From Nitratireductor arenosus (GTDB lineage Bacteria > Pseudomonadota > Alphaproteobacteria > Rhizobiales > Rhizobiaceae): 64,000 bases of DNA. Positions 55,076 to 63,488 of this stretch are shown here, piece by piece. Each line of letters begins with the position of its first letter. Within the stretch, counting starts at the first letter, position 1. A program made the translations under genes and the position numbers. Under the pieces are notes generated by a model. That model made no database searches. It saw only the letters and a program-made list of their open reading frames with translations, and had not been told where the DNA came from. The stretch is taken from NCBI RefSeq assembly GCF_009742725.1, contig NZ_WPHG01000003.1, forward strand, positions 558,001 through 622,000. The letters run 5' to 3'.

Positions 55076-55177
55076 ATGTACCCGGTGAGATTGTCCGCCG
55101 CACGAAATATAGTTTTTTCTTGCGCTCAAACTACAATAGGGGCCGACTCCGTGACAAGAGTCGCGCCGGTTCGCTGA
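55076..55177 (+). CDS. Possible small ORF with strong ribosome site
   Basis: A 33-codon frame, MYPVRLSAARNIVF at the start, that runs opposite the gcrA leader. AGGAGG at 55063-55068 is seven bases before the ATG, the best ribosome site in the 54999-55396 gap. There is no family resemblance and no neighbour on the same strand except argD 220 bases on. It may be chance in a promoter region. Confidence 0.2.
   Translation: MYPVRLSAARNIVFSCAQTTIGADSVTRVAPVR
55107..55136 (-). promoter_or_regulatory. Candidate gcrA promoter
   Basis: On the minus strand TTGTAG (55136-55131) and CTATAT (55112-55107) are separated by 18 bases. It would start a leader of about 100 bases before gcrA. It is the only AT-rich -10-like stretch in that part of the gap. 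Confidence 0.4.
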
Positions 55178-55263
55178 ATCCTATTTTTCGGTTTTCCCCA
55201 ACTTGCCATCGCCGGGCCCCGCCGGACGTGGGTCCGGCTTCCGCCTTCGACATGGCCGCGACA

Positions 55264-55325
55264 TTGACTTTGGCGACAAAAAAACCGATATGCTGACGAC
55301 GCGGCCGCCCGGAGGGCGGCTTTTT
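55264..55325 (+). promoter_or_regulatory. argD leader: promoter candidate and terminator-like hairpin
   Basis: TTGACT (55264-55269) and GATATG/TATGCT (from 55287) form a promoter candidate. A 7-bp GC-only stem, GCCGCCC and GGGCGGC (55304-55310, 55314-55320), followed by TTTTT is an intrinsic-terminator shape 70 bases before the argD start. If transcription begins further upstream it could act as an attenuator. If it begins at this promoter the hairpin would lie at the mRNA 5' end. A frame from ATG 55290 with six Arg in 36 codons crosses it and ends on the argD ATGA. Confidence 0.45.
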
Positions 55326-55396
55326 GATTTGGTGGCCGCAGCCGGTATTTGCAAGGCCTTGCGGCCGATCCGAAACGCGGAACGGAGCGTGCGCTC

Positions 55397-56587
55397 ATGA
55401 GTGGTTCAGCGCTGTACGAAACTTTTGCACGGGCCCCGCTCGCCTTCGAACGTGGCGAAGGCAGCTGGCTGATCACGGCGGATGGCGAGCGCTTCCTCGA
55501 CTTCGCCGCCGGCATCGCGGTCAATTCGCTCGGTCACTCGCATCCGCACCTGGTCGCCGCCCTTGGCGAGCAGGCCGGCAAGCTGTGGCACGTCTCCAAT
55601 CTCTACGAGATCCCCGGCCAGAGCCGGCTTGGCGAACGACTGGTGAAAAACACCTTCGCCGACAAGGTGTTTTTCACCAATTCCGGCGCCGAAGCCCTAG
55701 AATGCGCGATCAAGACGGCGCGGCGTTATCATTATGTCGCCGGCCGGCCGGAGCGCAATCGCATCATCACCGTGGAAGGCGCCTTTCACGGCCGCACGCT
55801 GGCCACGATCGCGGCCGGCGGCCAGAAAAAATATCTGGAAGGTTTCGGTCCGAATGTCGAAGGTTTCGACCAGGTGCCTTTCGGCGACCTCAAGGCCCTG
55901 AAAAACGCGATCACGCCGGCCACGGCCGCCATCCTCGTCGAGCCGGTCCAGGGCGAGGGCGGTATTCGCGCCGTTCCCAACGACATGCTGAAGGCGATCC
56001 GCGGACTGTGCGACGAGCACGGCATCCTGCTCATTCTGGACGAGGTCCAATGCGGCGTCGGGCGTACCGGACGCCTTTTCGCCCATGAATGGGCCGGCAT
56101 CGAGCCCGACATCATGGCGATCGCCAAGGGCATCGGCGGCGGGTTTCCGCTCGGCGCATGCCTGGCAACGGACGACGCCGCAACGGGCATGACGACCGGC
56201 GTCCACGGCACCACGTTCGGCGGTAATCCGCTGGCGATGGCGGTCGGCAACGCCGTTCTCGACGTCGTTCTGGAGGATGGCTTCCTGGATGAGGTCAACC
56301 GCAAATCGCTGCTCCTGCGTCAGGGACTGGCCGAAATCGTCGATGCCTTTCCGGCGGTGTTTGAGGAATTCCGCGGCGCCGGGCTCATTCTGGGGTTGAA
56401 GTGCCGCCAGCCCAATGCCGCCGTCACGCTCGCCTTTCGCGATGAAAACTTGCTGACGGTTCCCGGCGGCGACAATGTCGTCAGGCTTCTGCCGCCGCTG
56501 ACGGTGTCGGACGAGGAAATCCGCGCGGCGCTCGGCCATATGCGCGACGCCGCCGAAAAACTGGTCAAGGTGGCCGTCGATGCCTGA
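55397..56587 (+). CDS. argD: Acetylornithine/aspartate aminotransferase family, class III
   Basis: A 396-residue PLP enzyme converting N-acetylglutamate semialdehyde to acetylornithine. [19 protein letters not shown] contacts the cofactor phosphate. [18 protein letters not shown] holds the Asp that pairs with the PLP ring. [19 protein letters not shown] contains the Schiff-base Lys. [20 protein letters not shown] closes the site. It overlaps argF by eight bases. GGAG at 55384-55387 precedes the ATG. Confidence 0.95.
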   Translation: MSGSALYETFARAPLAFERGEGSWLITADGERFLDFAAGIAVNSLGHSHPHLVAALGEQAGKLWHVSNLYEIPGQSRLGERLVKNTFADKVFFTNSGAEALECAIKTARRYHYVAGRPERNRIITVEGAFHGRTLATIAAGGQKKYLEGFGPNVEGFDQVPFGDLKALKNAITPATAAILVEPVQGEGGIRAVPNDMLKAIRGLCDEHGILLILDEVQCGVGRTGRLFAHEWAGIEPDIMAIAKGIGGGFPLGACLATDDAATGMTTGVHGTTFGGNPLAMAVGNAVLDVVLEDGFLDEVNRKSLLLRQGLAEIVDAFPAVFEEFRGAGLILGLKCRQPNAAVTLAFRDENLLTVPGGDNVVRLLPPLTVSDEEIRAALGHMRDAAEKLVKVAVDA

Positions 56588-57539
56588 GGTCACGGCCCGC
56601 TGCCAGGCCGATGCGCGGCCGCGCCATTTCACCGATCTGTCGGCGCTGCCGCCGGCGACCCTGCGCGTCATTCTCGAGGACGCGAAGTCGCGTAAGGCGG
56701 TGCTGAAGTCGGGCGCCCGCGAGCGGCCGTTGGAGGGCAAGGTCATGGCGATGATCTTCGACAAGCCCTCGACCAGGACGCGGGTGTCGTTCGATGTCGG
56801 CATGCGCCAGCTCGGCGGCGAAACGATCATGCTGACAGGAACCGAGATGCAGCTCGGCCGCAGCGAGACGATCGCCGATACGGCCAAGGTGCTGTCGCGC
56901 TATGTCGACCTGATCATGATCCGCACGACCTCGCACGAGCGCCTGCTGGAAATGTCGGCCAATGCGAGCGTGCCGGTCGTCAACGGTTTGACCGACGAGA
57001 CCCATCCCTGCCAGATCATGGCTGACGTTCTGACTTTCGAGGAGCATCGCGGCCCGGTCAAGGATCGGCTGTTTGCCTGGACCGGCGACGGCAACAATGT
57101 GCTTCATTCGCTGGTCGAGGCGGCCGCCCGCTTCCAGTTCGCACTCAACATCGCCGTCCCCGAAGGTTCGGAACCGGAGCCGGCCTATGTCGCCTGGGCC
57201 CGCGGTGAGGGCGCCAGGATCACGTTCCACGACAAGGCCGAGGACGCCGTACGCGACGCCGATTGCGTCATGACCGACACTTGGGTGTCGATGGGCCAGG
57301 AACATCGCGCCCGCGGACACAATGTCTTCGTGCCCTACCAGGTCAACGAAGCGCTGATGAAACACGCCAAGCCCGACGCGTTGTTTATGCATTGCTTGCC
57401 CGCTCATCGCGGCGAGGAAGTGACCGACGCCGTCATCGACGGGCCGAACTCGGTCGTGTTCGACGAGGCGGAAAACCGGCTGCACGCGCAAAAGGCAGTA
57501 CTCGCCTGGTGTCTGGCGGGGACGGGCGCCGGTGACTGA
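56580..57539 (+). CDS. argF: Ornithine carbamoyltransferase
   Basis: A 319-residue enzyme joining ornithine and carbamoyl phosphate to citrulline. The carbamoyl-phosphate motif is [37 protein letters not shown] and [19 protein letters not shown] complete the catalytic set (HPCQ, HCLP). Overlaps argD by eight bases and hslO by eight bases, so the three are translationally coupled, the standard order in rhizobia. Confidence 0.96.
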   Translation: MPEVTARCQADARPRHFTDLSALPPATLRVILEDAKSRKAVLKSGARERPLEGKVMAMIFDKPSTRTRVSFDVGMRQLGGETIMLTGTEMQLGRSETIADTAKVLSRYVDLIMIRTTSHERLLEMSANASVPVVNGLTDETHPCQIMADVLTFEEHRGPVKDRLFAWTGDGNNVLHSLVEAAARFQFALNIAVPEGSEPEPAYVAWARGEGARITFHDKAEDAVRDADCVMTDTWVSMGQEHRARGHNVFVPYQVNEALMKHAKPDALFMHCLPAHRGEEVTDAVIDGPNSVVFDEAENRLHAQKAVLAWCLAGTGAGD

Positions 57540-58527
57540 ACAGCTGAAGCTCGGTGATTTCGGCCATGCCGGTGACGACGTCATCGTGCCGTTTCAGGTC
57601 GAGGCGCTGGACGTGCGCGGCCGGGCGGTTCAGTTGGGGCCCGCCCTCGACGCCATGCTCGACAGGCACGACTATCCCGAGCCCGTGGCCCGGCTGCTGG
57701 CCGAGTGTCTAGTGCTGACCGCGCTCTTGGGCAGTTCGCTCAAATTCGACGGCAAGCTCATCCTGCAGACCCAGTCCGACGGACCGGTCGACATGCTGGT
57801 TGCCGATTTCGCCGCGCGCGGCTCGATGCGCGCCTATGCCCGTTTCGACGAGGCCAGGCTCGCCCGCGCGCAGAAGGAGGGACACACCACACCCGAGCAA
57901 TTGCTGGGTACCGGCGTGCTGGCCATGACGATCGACCAGGGCACGCACATGCAGCGTTATCAGGGCGTCGTCCAGCTTGACGGCACCTCGCTGGAGGAGG
58001 TCGCGCGCACCTATTTCCGGCAGTCGGAGCAGATCCCTACCGAGGTGCGGTTGTCGGTGGCGCGCCAGCTTTTGCCGGAAGCCGGCGGCGGCAAGTCCTC
58101 GTGGCGCGCTGGCGGCATGCTGGCGCAGTTCCTGCCCGACGCGCCCGATCGCATGCGCTTGCCCGACCTGCCGGGCGGCGACGGCGAAACCGCCGCCGCC
58201 GAACCCGTGCATCTCGACGACGCCTGGGCCGAACTGCTCGCCCTGTTTTCCACCATTGAACCGGACGAATTGCTGGATCCCACGATCGGGACCGAACGGC
58301 TGCTCTATCGTCTGTTCCATGAGCACGGTGTCGTGGTATTTCCCGGGCAGACGGTGGCCGACGACTGTTCGTGTTCGCGCGAGAAGATCAGCGCCATTCT
58401 CGACGGTTTTTCCGGCGAGGAAATCGCCGAAAGTGTCGAAGACGGCGAAATCCGCGTCAATTGCGAGTTCTGCTCCAAGGAATACCGATTCGATCCGGCC
58501 GAATTCGACGGGGCTGGTGGCGACTGA
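57532..58527 (+). CDS. hslO: Redox-regulated chaperone Hsp33
   Basis: A 331-residue holdase activated by oxidation. The N-terminal folding domain includes [31 protein letters not shown]. The zinc centre at the C-terminus has four cysteines in [19 protein letters not shown] and [18 protein letters not shown] 57532 is inside argF, eight bases before its stop. Coupling with arginine genes is conserved in rhizobia and has no evident biochemical reason. Confidence 0.94.
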   Translation: MTEQLKLGDFGHAGDDVIVPFQVEALDVRGRAVQLGPALDAMLDRHDYPEPVARLLAECLVLTALLGSSLKFDGKLILQTQSDGPVDMLVADFAARGSMRAYARFDEARLARAQKEGHTTPEQLLGTGVLAMTIDQGTHMQRYQGVVQLDGTSLEEVARTYFRQSEQIPTEVRLSVARQLLPEAGGGKSSWRAGGMLAQFLPDAPDRMRLPDLPGGDGETAAAEPVHLDDAWAELLALFSTIEPDELLDPTIGTERLLYRLFHEHGVVVFPGQTVADDCSCSREKISAILDGFSGEEIAESVEDGEIRVNCEFCSKEYRFDPAEFDGAGGD

Positions 58528-58549
58528 CGGCAGGGGCGTTCACGCTCGT

Positions 58550-58945
58550 TCAATTCAACGTGCGGCCGTCGTCGGGCAGATCGAGCGAAAAGGCTGGAAT
58601 GTCGATCTCGAACATGTCGCCGGCCGCGTCGCGCATCGTATAGCGGCCGGCCATGATGCCCGAGGGCGTCGTAAGCGGGCAGCCCGACGTATACTGGAAG
58701 CTGTCGCCGGGACCGAGTTCCGGCTGTTCGCCGACGACGCCGGCGCCACGGACCTCCTCGACCCGTCCTTCTCCGTCGGTGATGTGCCAGTAGCGCGACA
58801 GAAGCTGTACTTGCGCGTCCGAATTGTTGGCGATGGTGACGCGATAGGCCCAGACATAGCGCGATTGTGACGGGTCGGAGCGCTCGTCGAGATAGAAAGG
58901 CTCCACGCGCACCTCTATGTTTCGCGTTGTCGCCTGATACATCAT
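58550..58945 (-). CDS. apaG: ApaG domain protein
   Basis: About 130 residues of an Fn3-like beta-sandwich: [89 protein letters not shown]. The GxGVVGEQP and F-Y-S/T-G-x-P motifs are ApaG hallmarks. The family has been linked to Co2+/Mg2+ resistance in Salmonella; its biochemical role is unclear. Two adjacent ATGs (58945, 58942) follow GGGAG; either may be used. Converges with hslO, 22 bases apart. Confidence 0.93.
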   Translation of the reverse strand: MMYQATTRNIEVRVEPFYLDERSDPSQSRYVWAYRVTIANNSDAQVQLLSRYWHITDGEGRVEEVRGAGVVGEQPELGPGDSFQYTSGCPLTTPSGIMAGRYTMRDAAGDMFEIDIPAFSLDLPDDGRTLN

Positions 58946-59060
58946 TGAGGCTCCCGAACGTTCATGCACAGAATCCTTGCCGAGCCGGCCCCATGGGTCA
59001 AGCCGCGATCGACACACATGCGCCGCGGCGCCTTTTTTCGATCCATGCCGGAAACCGCCC

Positions 59061-59687
59061 ATGCGGCCGGGCGGAGTTTCGGTCGTGCTTGACGGCTGGA
59101 TCAAGCCGCGTCTCGACCCGGTGCTGGACGAACTTGCCAGGAAACTGGCCGCGACCGGCGTCGGCGCCGACACTGTCACCGTCGTGGCCTGCGCGATCGG
59201 GCTGGCGGCGACCGGCGCGATCGCCTTCGGTTATCTCTGGTCCGGGCTGGCGCTGTTGCTGATCAGCCGTCTGGGCGACGGTCTGGACGGGGCCGTGGCG
59301 CGGCTCGACGGCAAAACCGATTATGGCGGCTTCCTCGATATCGTGCTCGACTTCGTCTTCTATGGAGCGATCCCGCTGGGCTTCGTGCTGCTCGATCCAG
59401 CGGCCAATGCGGTCGCCGGCGCGGTGCTGATTTTCACCTTCTACGTCAACGGCGCGAGTTTTCTGGCGTTCGCCATCATGGCCGAGCGGCGCGGGCTGTC
59501 GAGCGACGTGCGCGGCGAAAAATCGATCTTCTTCACCACCGGGCTTGCGGAGGCGACCGAGACGATCCTGCTGTTTACCCTGTTTTGCCTCCTGCCCGGC
59601 GGCTTTGCCGCTCTGGCCTATGCCTTCGCCGCGCTGACAGCCTATACGGCGGTCTCGCGCATCGTGCTGGCCAGGCGCAGTTTCTGA
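59061..59687 (+). CDS. CDP-alcohol phosphatidyltransferase family protein
   Basis: A 208-residue membrane enzyme with about six helices. The catalytic motif DG-x2-AR-x8-G-x3-D-x3-D is complete in [23 protein letters not shown] near residues 77-99. The family transfers a phosphatidyl group from CDP-diacylglycerol or uses CDP-activated head groups; the alcohol is not predictable. ATG 59061 was chosen as the first in-frame ATG; the ribosome site is weak. It is divergent from apaG and converges on metZ. Confidence 0.87.
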   Translation: MRPGGVSVVLDGWIKPRLDPVLDELARKLAATGVGADTVTVVACAIGLAATGAIAFGYLWSGLALLLISRLGDGLDGAVARLDGKTDYGGFLDIVLDFVFYGAIPLGFVLLDPAANAVAGAVLIFTFYVNGASFLAFAIMAERRGLSSDVRGEKSIFFTTGLAEATETILLFTLFCLLPGGFAALAYAFAALTAYTAVSRIVLARRSF

Positions 59688-59733
59688 ACATCGCAGCCTT
59701 TGATGGGCGTCACGCCGTGAAAGGCCCGAAAGA

Positions 59734-60927
59734 TCAGGCCGCTTGGGCCAGGGCCCGGTCGAGATCGTCGATCAGGTCGTCGGCGTCTTCGAGCCCGACC
59801 GAAAGCCTGACCGTGCCCGGATTGATGCCGAGTTCCAGTCGCGCCGCCTCGGCGAGGTTCTTGTGCGTGGTCGTCGCCGGATGGGTGATCAGGCTCTTGG
59901 CGTCGCCGAGATTGTTTGAGATGCGGATCAGATCCAGCCGGTTCTGGAAGGAAAAGGCCGCGCCCTTGCCGCCCTTGACGTCGAAGCAGATCAGGGTCGA
60001 GCCGCCCGTCATCTGCCGCGCGATGATCTCGGCCTGCGGGTGGTCGTTGCGGCCCGGATAGACGACGCGTTCGATCGCCGGATGGCAGGCGAGATGACCC
60101 GCGATCCGGGCAGCACTTTCCGTCTGCTGGCGTACCCGCAACGGCAGCGTCTCCAGCCCCTTGAGCAGCGTCCAGGCGTTAAACGGCGACAGGCTCGGCC
60201 CGGTGTGGCGGAAATAGTCGTGCAACTTTTCGTCGATCCAGGCCTTGTCCGAAAGCACGACGCCGCCCAGACACCGGCCCTGGCCGTCAATATGCTTGGT
60301 CGCCGAATAGACGACCACATGCGCGCCGAGCGCGAGCGGCTTTTGCTGCAGCGGCGTGGCGAACACGTTGTCGACAACCAGCAGCGCGCCGCTCTCATTG
60401 GCGATCTCGGCGACGGCGGCGATGTCGATCACCTCGAGCGTCGGATTGGTCGGGCTTTCGAGAAAAAACAGCTTGGTGTTGGCGCGCACCGCGCGCTTCC
60501 ATGCGTCGATGTCGGTTCCGTCGACCAGCGTGGTCTCGATGCCGTATTTCGGCATCAAGGTTTCCACGATCCACCGGCACGAGCCGAACAAGGCGCGCGC
60601 GGCCACGACGTGGTCGCCGGCGCAGAGCGAGCACAGCAGCGCCGCCGCCACTGCCGCCATGCCGGAGGCCGTTGCCCTGGCCTCTTCGGCCCCCTCCAAC
60701 TCGCACATGCGCCGTTCGAACATGTCGACCGTCGGGTTGGCATAACGCGAATAGATGAAGCCGGGCGCCTCGCCCTTGAAGCGCGCTTCGGCCGCCTCGG
60801 CGCTGTCGTAGACGAAACCCTGCGTCAAATAGAGCGCCTCGGAGGTTTCGCCGAAGGCGGAACGCTGCGTTCCGCCGTGGACCAGCGCGGTCGCGGGTTT
60901 CCAGTTGCGCTTCGTTTCGCTTGTCAT
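59734..60927 (-). CDS. metZ: O-succinylhomoserine sulfhydrylase
   Basis: A 397-residue PLP enzyme of the Cys/Met metabolism family making homocysteine from O-succinylhomoserine and sulfide. FIYSRYANPTVDMFERRMCELEG, ESPTNPTLEVIDIAAVAEIAN and LVVDNVFATPLQQKPL are characteristic. VVYSATKHIDGQGRCLGGV contains the PLP Lys, and GINPGTVRLSVGLEDADDLIDDLDRAL ends the fold. The upstream SAM-II riboswitch and terminator confirm a methionine-pathway role and show feedback by SAM. Confidence 0.94.
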   Translation of the reverse strand: MTSETKRNWKPATALVHGGTQRSAFGETSEALYLTQGFVYDSAEAAEARFKGEAPGFIYSRYANPTVDMFERRMCELEGAEEARATASGMAAVAAALLCSLCAGDHVVAARALFGSCRWIVETLMPKYGIETTLVDGTDIDAWKRAVRANTKLFFLESPTNPTLEVIDIAAVAEIANESGALLVVDNVFATPLQQKPLALGAHVVVYSATKHIDGQGRCLGGVVLSDKAWIDEKLHDYFRHTGPSLSPFNAWTLLKGLETLPLRVRQQTESAARIAGHLACHPAIERVVYPGRNDHPQAEIIARQMTGGSTLICFDVKGGKGAAFSFQNRLDLIRISNNLGDAKSLITHPATTTHKNLAEAARLELGINPGTVRLSVGLEDADDLIDDLDRALAQAA

Positions 60928-60944
60928 GGCTCTGCCTCGAACAC

Positions 60945-60976
60945 AAAAAAACCGGTCGCGGAAAGTCGCGAACCGG
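60945..60976 (-). terminator. Expression-platform terminator of the metZ riboswitch
   Basis: On the minus strand CCGGTTCGCG pairs with CGCGACCGG across a short loop (plus-strand arms 60952-60960 and 60967-60976, one bulged base), followed by a run of seven U. It lies directly downstream of the SAM-II aptamer and 17 bases before the metZ start codon, as needed for SAM-controlled premature termination. Confidence 0.88.
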
Positions 60977-60984
60977 CTTGCGTT

Positions 60985-61043
60985 CGGCCCTTTAGCGACT
61001 TGTTTAACGTGGCTGCAAGCCGACCGGCCAAATCACCACGGGA
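60985..61043 (-). ncRNA. SAM-II riboswitch
   Basis: The minus strand contains the hallmark blocks of the SAM-II (metA motif) aptamer in the right order and spacing: CGTGGTGATTTGG, then CCGGTCGGCTTGCAGCCACG, then TTAAACAAGTCGCTAAAG. CGTGG near the 5' end pairs with CCACG (P1), and the 3' GCTAAAG part forms the pseudoknot. SAM binding would favour the downstream terminator and lower metZ expression. Confidence 0.93.
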
Positions 61044-61050
61044 TAAGTTT

Positions 61051-61079
61051 CCAATAAACGGCTGCCGGCCTTGCGTCAA
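61051..61079 (-). promoter_or_regulatory. metZ promoter
   Basis: TTGACG (61079-61074) and TATTGG (61056-61051) on the minus strand are spaced by 17 bases. Transcription would begin near 61045, just at the 5' edge of the SAM-II aptamer, which fits well. Confidence 0.62.
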
Positions 61080-61146
61080 CAACTTGCTCCGCTAATGCTC
61101 GCCGCGCCCGAAACATGATTGTCGATTGGCCCGGGAGCCGCCGACC

Positions 61147-62238
61147 TTGCGCAAGACTGGCATTCTGCCCGATCACGAAATCTCGGCCCTGTTCGAGGCC
61201 GGTGCGCTGGCCGCACCGGTGCCGCTCGATGCCGACCAGGTCCAGCCGGCGAGCCTCGATCTGCGTCTGGGCGAGAAAGCCTATCGCGTGCGCGCGAGCT
61301 TTCTGCCCGGCCCGCGTCATCGCGTCATGGACAAGCTCGACCGGCTGAAACTGCACGAGGTCGACCTGACGGACGGCGCGGTCCTGGAGACGGGCTGCGT
61401 CTACATCGTGCCGCTTCTGGAGGGGCTGGAACTGGGCGAGGGCGTTTCGGCGGCCGCCAACCCGAAAAGCTCGACCGGCCGGCTCGACATCTTCACCCGC
61501 GTCATGGCCGATTTCGGACCCGAATTCGACAAAATCCCCGCCGGCTACAAGGGCCCGCTCTATCTCGAGGTCAGCCCGCGCACCTTTCCGATCGTCGTGC
61601 GCACCGGCTCGCGCCTGTCGCAGATCCGCTTCCGGCGCGGCCGGGCGGCACTCGACGAGGACGCGCTGCTGGCCCTGCATGACGCCGAGACGCTGGTCGC
61701 CTCCGACACGCCCAACATTACCGGCGGCGGCATCGCGCTGTCGATCGATCTCGAGGGGGCCGGTGGCGATGGCGGACTGATCGGCTACCGGGCCAAGCAT
61801 CACACCGCGCTGATCGATGTCGACCAGCGCGCCGCCCACGATGTCGCCGATTTCTGGGAACCGCTCGACATTCGCGACCGGCGCGAACTGATCCTCGATC
61901 CCGACGAGTTCTACATTCTGGTCTCGCGCGAGGCCGTCCATGTTCCGCCTGGCTACGCCGCCGAGATGACGCCGTTCGATCCGCTGGTCGGCGAGTTCCG
62001 CGTCCACTATGCGGGCTTTTTCGATCCCGGTTTCGGTCACTCGGCCGCTGGCGGCACCGGCAGCCGCGCCGTTCTGGAAGTGCGCAGCCACGAGGTGCCG
62101 TTCATCCTCGAGCACGGCCAGGTCGTCGGCCGGCTGGTCTACGAGCACATGGCCTCCGCGCCCGGCGCGCTCTACGGCGCCGATCTCGGCTCGAACTATC
62201 AGGCCCAGGGGCTGAAACTGTCGAAGCACTTTCGCTGA
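61147..62238 (+). CDS. dcd: 2'-deoxycytidine 5'-triphosphate deaminase, tandem-domain form
   Basis: About 363 residues, twice the size of E. coli Dcd (193). The first half has VQPASLDLRLGEKAYRVRASFL, AAANPKSSTGRLDIFTRV (Ser/Arg active-site motif) and VRTGSRLSQIRF. The second half repeats the dUTPase fold (IDVDQRAAHDVADFW, EFYILVSREAVHVPPGYAAEM, GQVVGRLVYEHMASAPGALYG). This fused form is typical of alphaproteobacteria. It makes dUTP for thymidylate synthesis. TTG 61147 has GGGAG nine bases upstream; TTG 61126 is an alternative. Confidence 0.9.
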   Translation: MRKTGILPDHEISALFEAGALAAPVPLDADQVQPASLDLRLGEKAYRVRASFLPGPRHRVMDKLDRLKLHEVDLTDGAVLETGCVYIVPLLEGLELGEGVSAAANPKSSTGRLDIFTRVMADFGPEFDKIPAGYKGPLYLEVSPRTFPIVVRTGSRLSQIRFRRGRAALDEDALLALHDAETLVASDTPNITGGGIALSIDLEGAGGDGGLIGYRAKHHTALIDVDQRAAHDVADFWEPLDIRDRRELILDPDEFYILVSREAVHVPPGYAAEMTPFDPLVGEFRVHYAGFFDPGFGHSAAGGTGSRAVLEVRSHEVPFILEHGQVVGRLVYEHMASAPGALYGADLGSNYQAQGLKLSKHFR

Positions 62239-62263
62239 GCCGGCGCGGCCCGCGGGCCCGCGC

Positions 62264-63439
62264 TCAGTCCGGCAGGAGCTCTGCCAGCAGCCGGATCTGG
62301 TTGCCGCCCATCACCCGTGCGATATCGTGTTCGCCTAGGCCTTCGGCGAGCAAAGCTTCGGTCAGGAGCGGCAGGCCGGTCGTGTCGAACGGCACGTCGA
62401 CGGCGCCGTCATAGTCGGAACCGAGGCCGACATGCTCGGCCCCGATCAGATCGATCACGTATTTCTGCGCCCGGGCGATTGCGGCCGGATCGGTGCCGCA
62501 CACCGCCGTGTCCCAATAGCCGATGCCGACCAGCCCGCCATTGGCGGCGATGGCGCGCAATTGCCCGTCGCTGAGATTGCGGTTGTTGTCGCAGGTTCCC
62601 TTGACCCCGCCATGCGACACCACGACCGGCCGGGTCGCCATGGCCAGCACCTCGTCGATCTGTTTTTGCGAGCCGTGCGCAATGTCGACGATCATGCCCA
62701 GTTCTTCCATGCGCGCGATCATCTTCCGGCCGGCCTCGGTCAGGCCGCCCTTGTCGATGCCGTGCGCCGAGCCGGCCATTTCATTGTCGAAGAAATGGGT
62801 CGGCGCCATCATCCGGTAACCGGCCGCGAACATGGCGTCGACATTGGCGGGGTCGCCCTCCAGAACCTGCGCGCCCTCGATGCCGAGAATGCCGGCGACG
62901 ATCTCCGGTTCGGTTTTGCGGCGCTCGAGAAACACCGCCAGATCGGCCTTGGTCTTGACGATGACGAAACGGCCGTTCGAGGCTTGCGCCATCGCGTGCA
63001 GCCTCTCAGCCTGGTAGAGCGCGCGCTGCTTGAGGCTGAACCAGGTGCGCAGCGGCCAGCGTTGGCCGATGGCGAGCCAGGTGACGTTGTCGCTGTCGTC
63101 GGCGTTGCGCTCGATATTGAGGCCGCTCGGGGTCTTGGAAACCAGGGTGAACATCTGCACGGCGACATTGCCCTCGATCAGGCGGGGAACGTCGACATGG
63201 CCGCGTTCGCCGCGTTCGAGCAGGTCGCGGCCCCACAAAAGCGAATCCGCGTGCATGTCGGCGACCACCAGCGTCTCGTGCAGGCGCCGGGCGGCCGCCG
63301 TCGCCTCGTAGGGCGGCGCAACCAGCACCTGGTTCATCGAGCGCTCGACCATTGCAGGCGCGACGAAAAAGAAGATGCCGAGCCCGATCGCCGCGACGAG
63401 CAACGCGGCGGCGGCCGCGATTTTCAGGATTCGGCGCAT
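62264..63439 (-). CDS. Membrane-anchored dipeptidase (renal dipeptidase family, M19)
   Basis: A 391-residue zinc dipeptidase. One N-terminal helix (IAAAAALLVAAIGLGIFFFVAPAMV) anchors it facing the periplasm. The metal ligands are HAD in VVADMHADSLLW, Glu in ILGIEGAQVLEG, His in IVDIAHGSQKQI and His in VVVSHGGVKG. Asp is in VGLGSDYDGAV. The family splits dipeptides with broad specificity, including D-residues at P1'. Stand-alone gene, 26 bases from dcd and convergent with it. Confidence 0.91.
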   Translation of the reverse strand: MRRILKIAAAAALLVAAIGLGIFFFVAPAMVERSMNQVLVAPPYEATAAARRLHETLVVADMHADSLLWGRDLLERGERGHVDVPRLIEGNVAVQMFTLVSKTPSGLNIERNADDSDNVTWLAIGQRWPLRTWFSLKQRALYQAERLHAMAQASNGRFVIVKTKADLAVFLERRKTEPEIVAGILGIEGAQVLEGDPANVDAMFAAGYRMMAPTHFFDNEMAGSAHGIDKGGLTEAGRKMIARMEELGMIVDIAHGSQKQIDEVLAMATRPVVVSHGGVKGTCDNNRNLSDGQLRAIAANGGLVGIGYWDTAVCGTDPAAIARAQKYVIDLIGAEHVGLGSDYDGAVDVPFDTTGLPLLTEALLAEGLGEHDIARVMGGNQIRLLAELLPD

Positions 63440-63488
63440 CGATCGCCCCCTTCGGCGCTGGCGGTTCGCGACCCGAGGGGCCGGCGCG

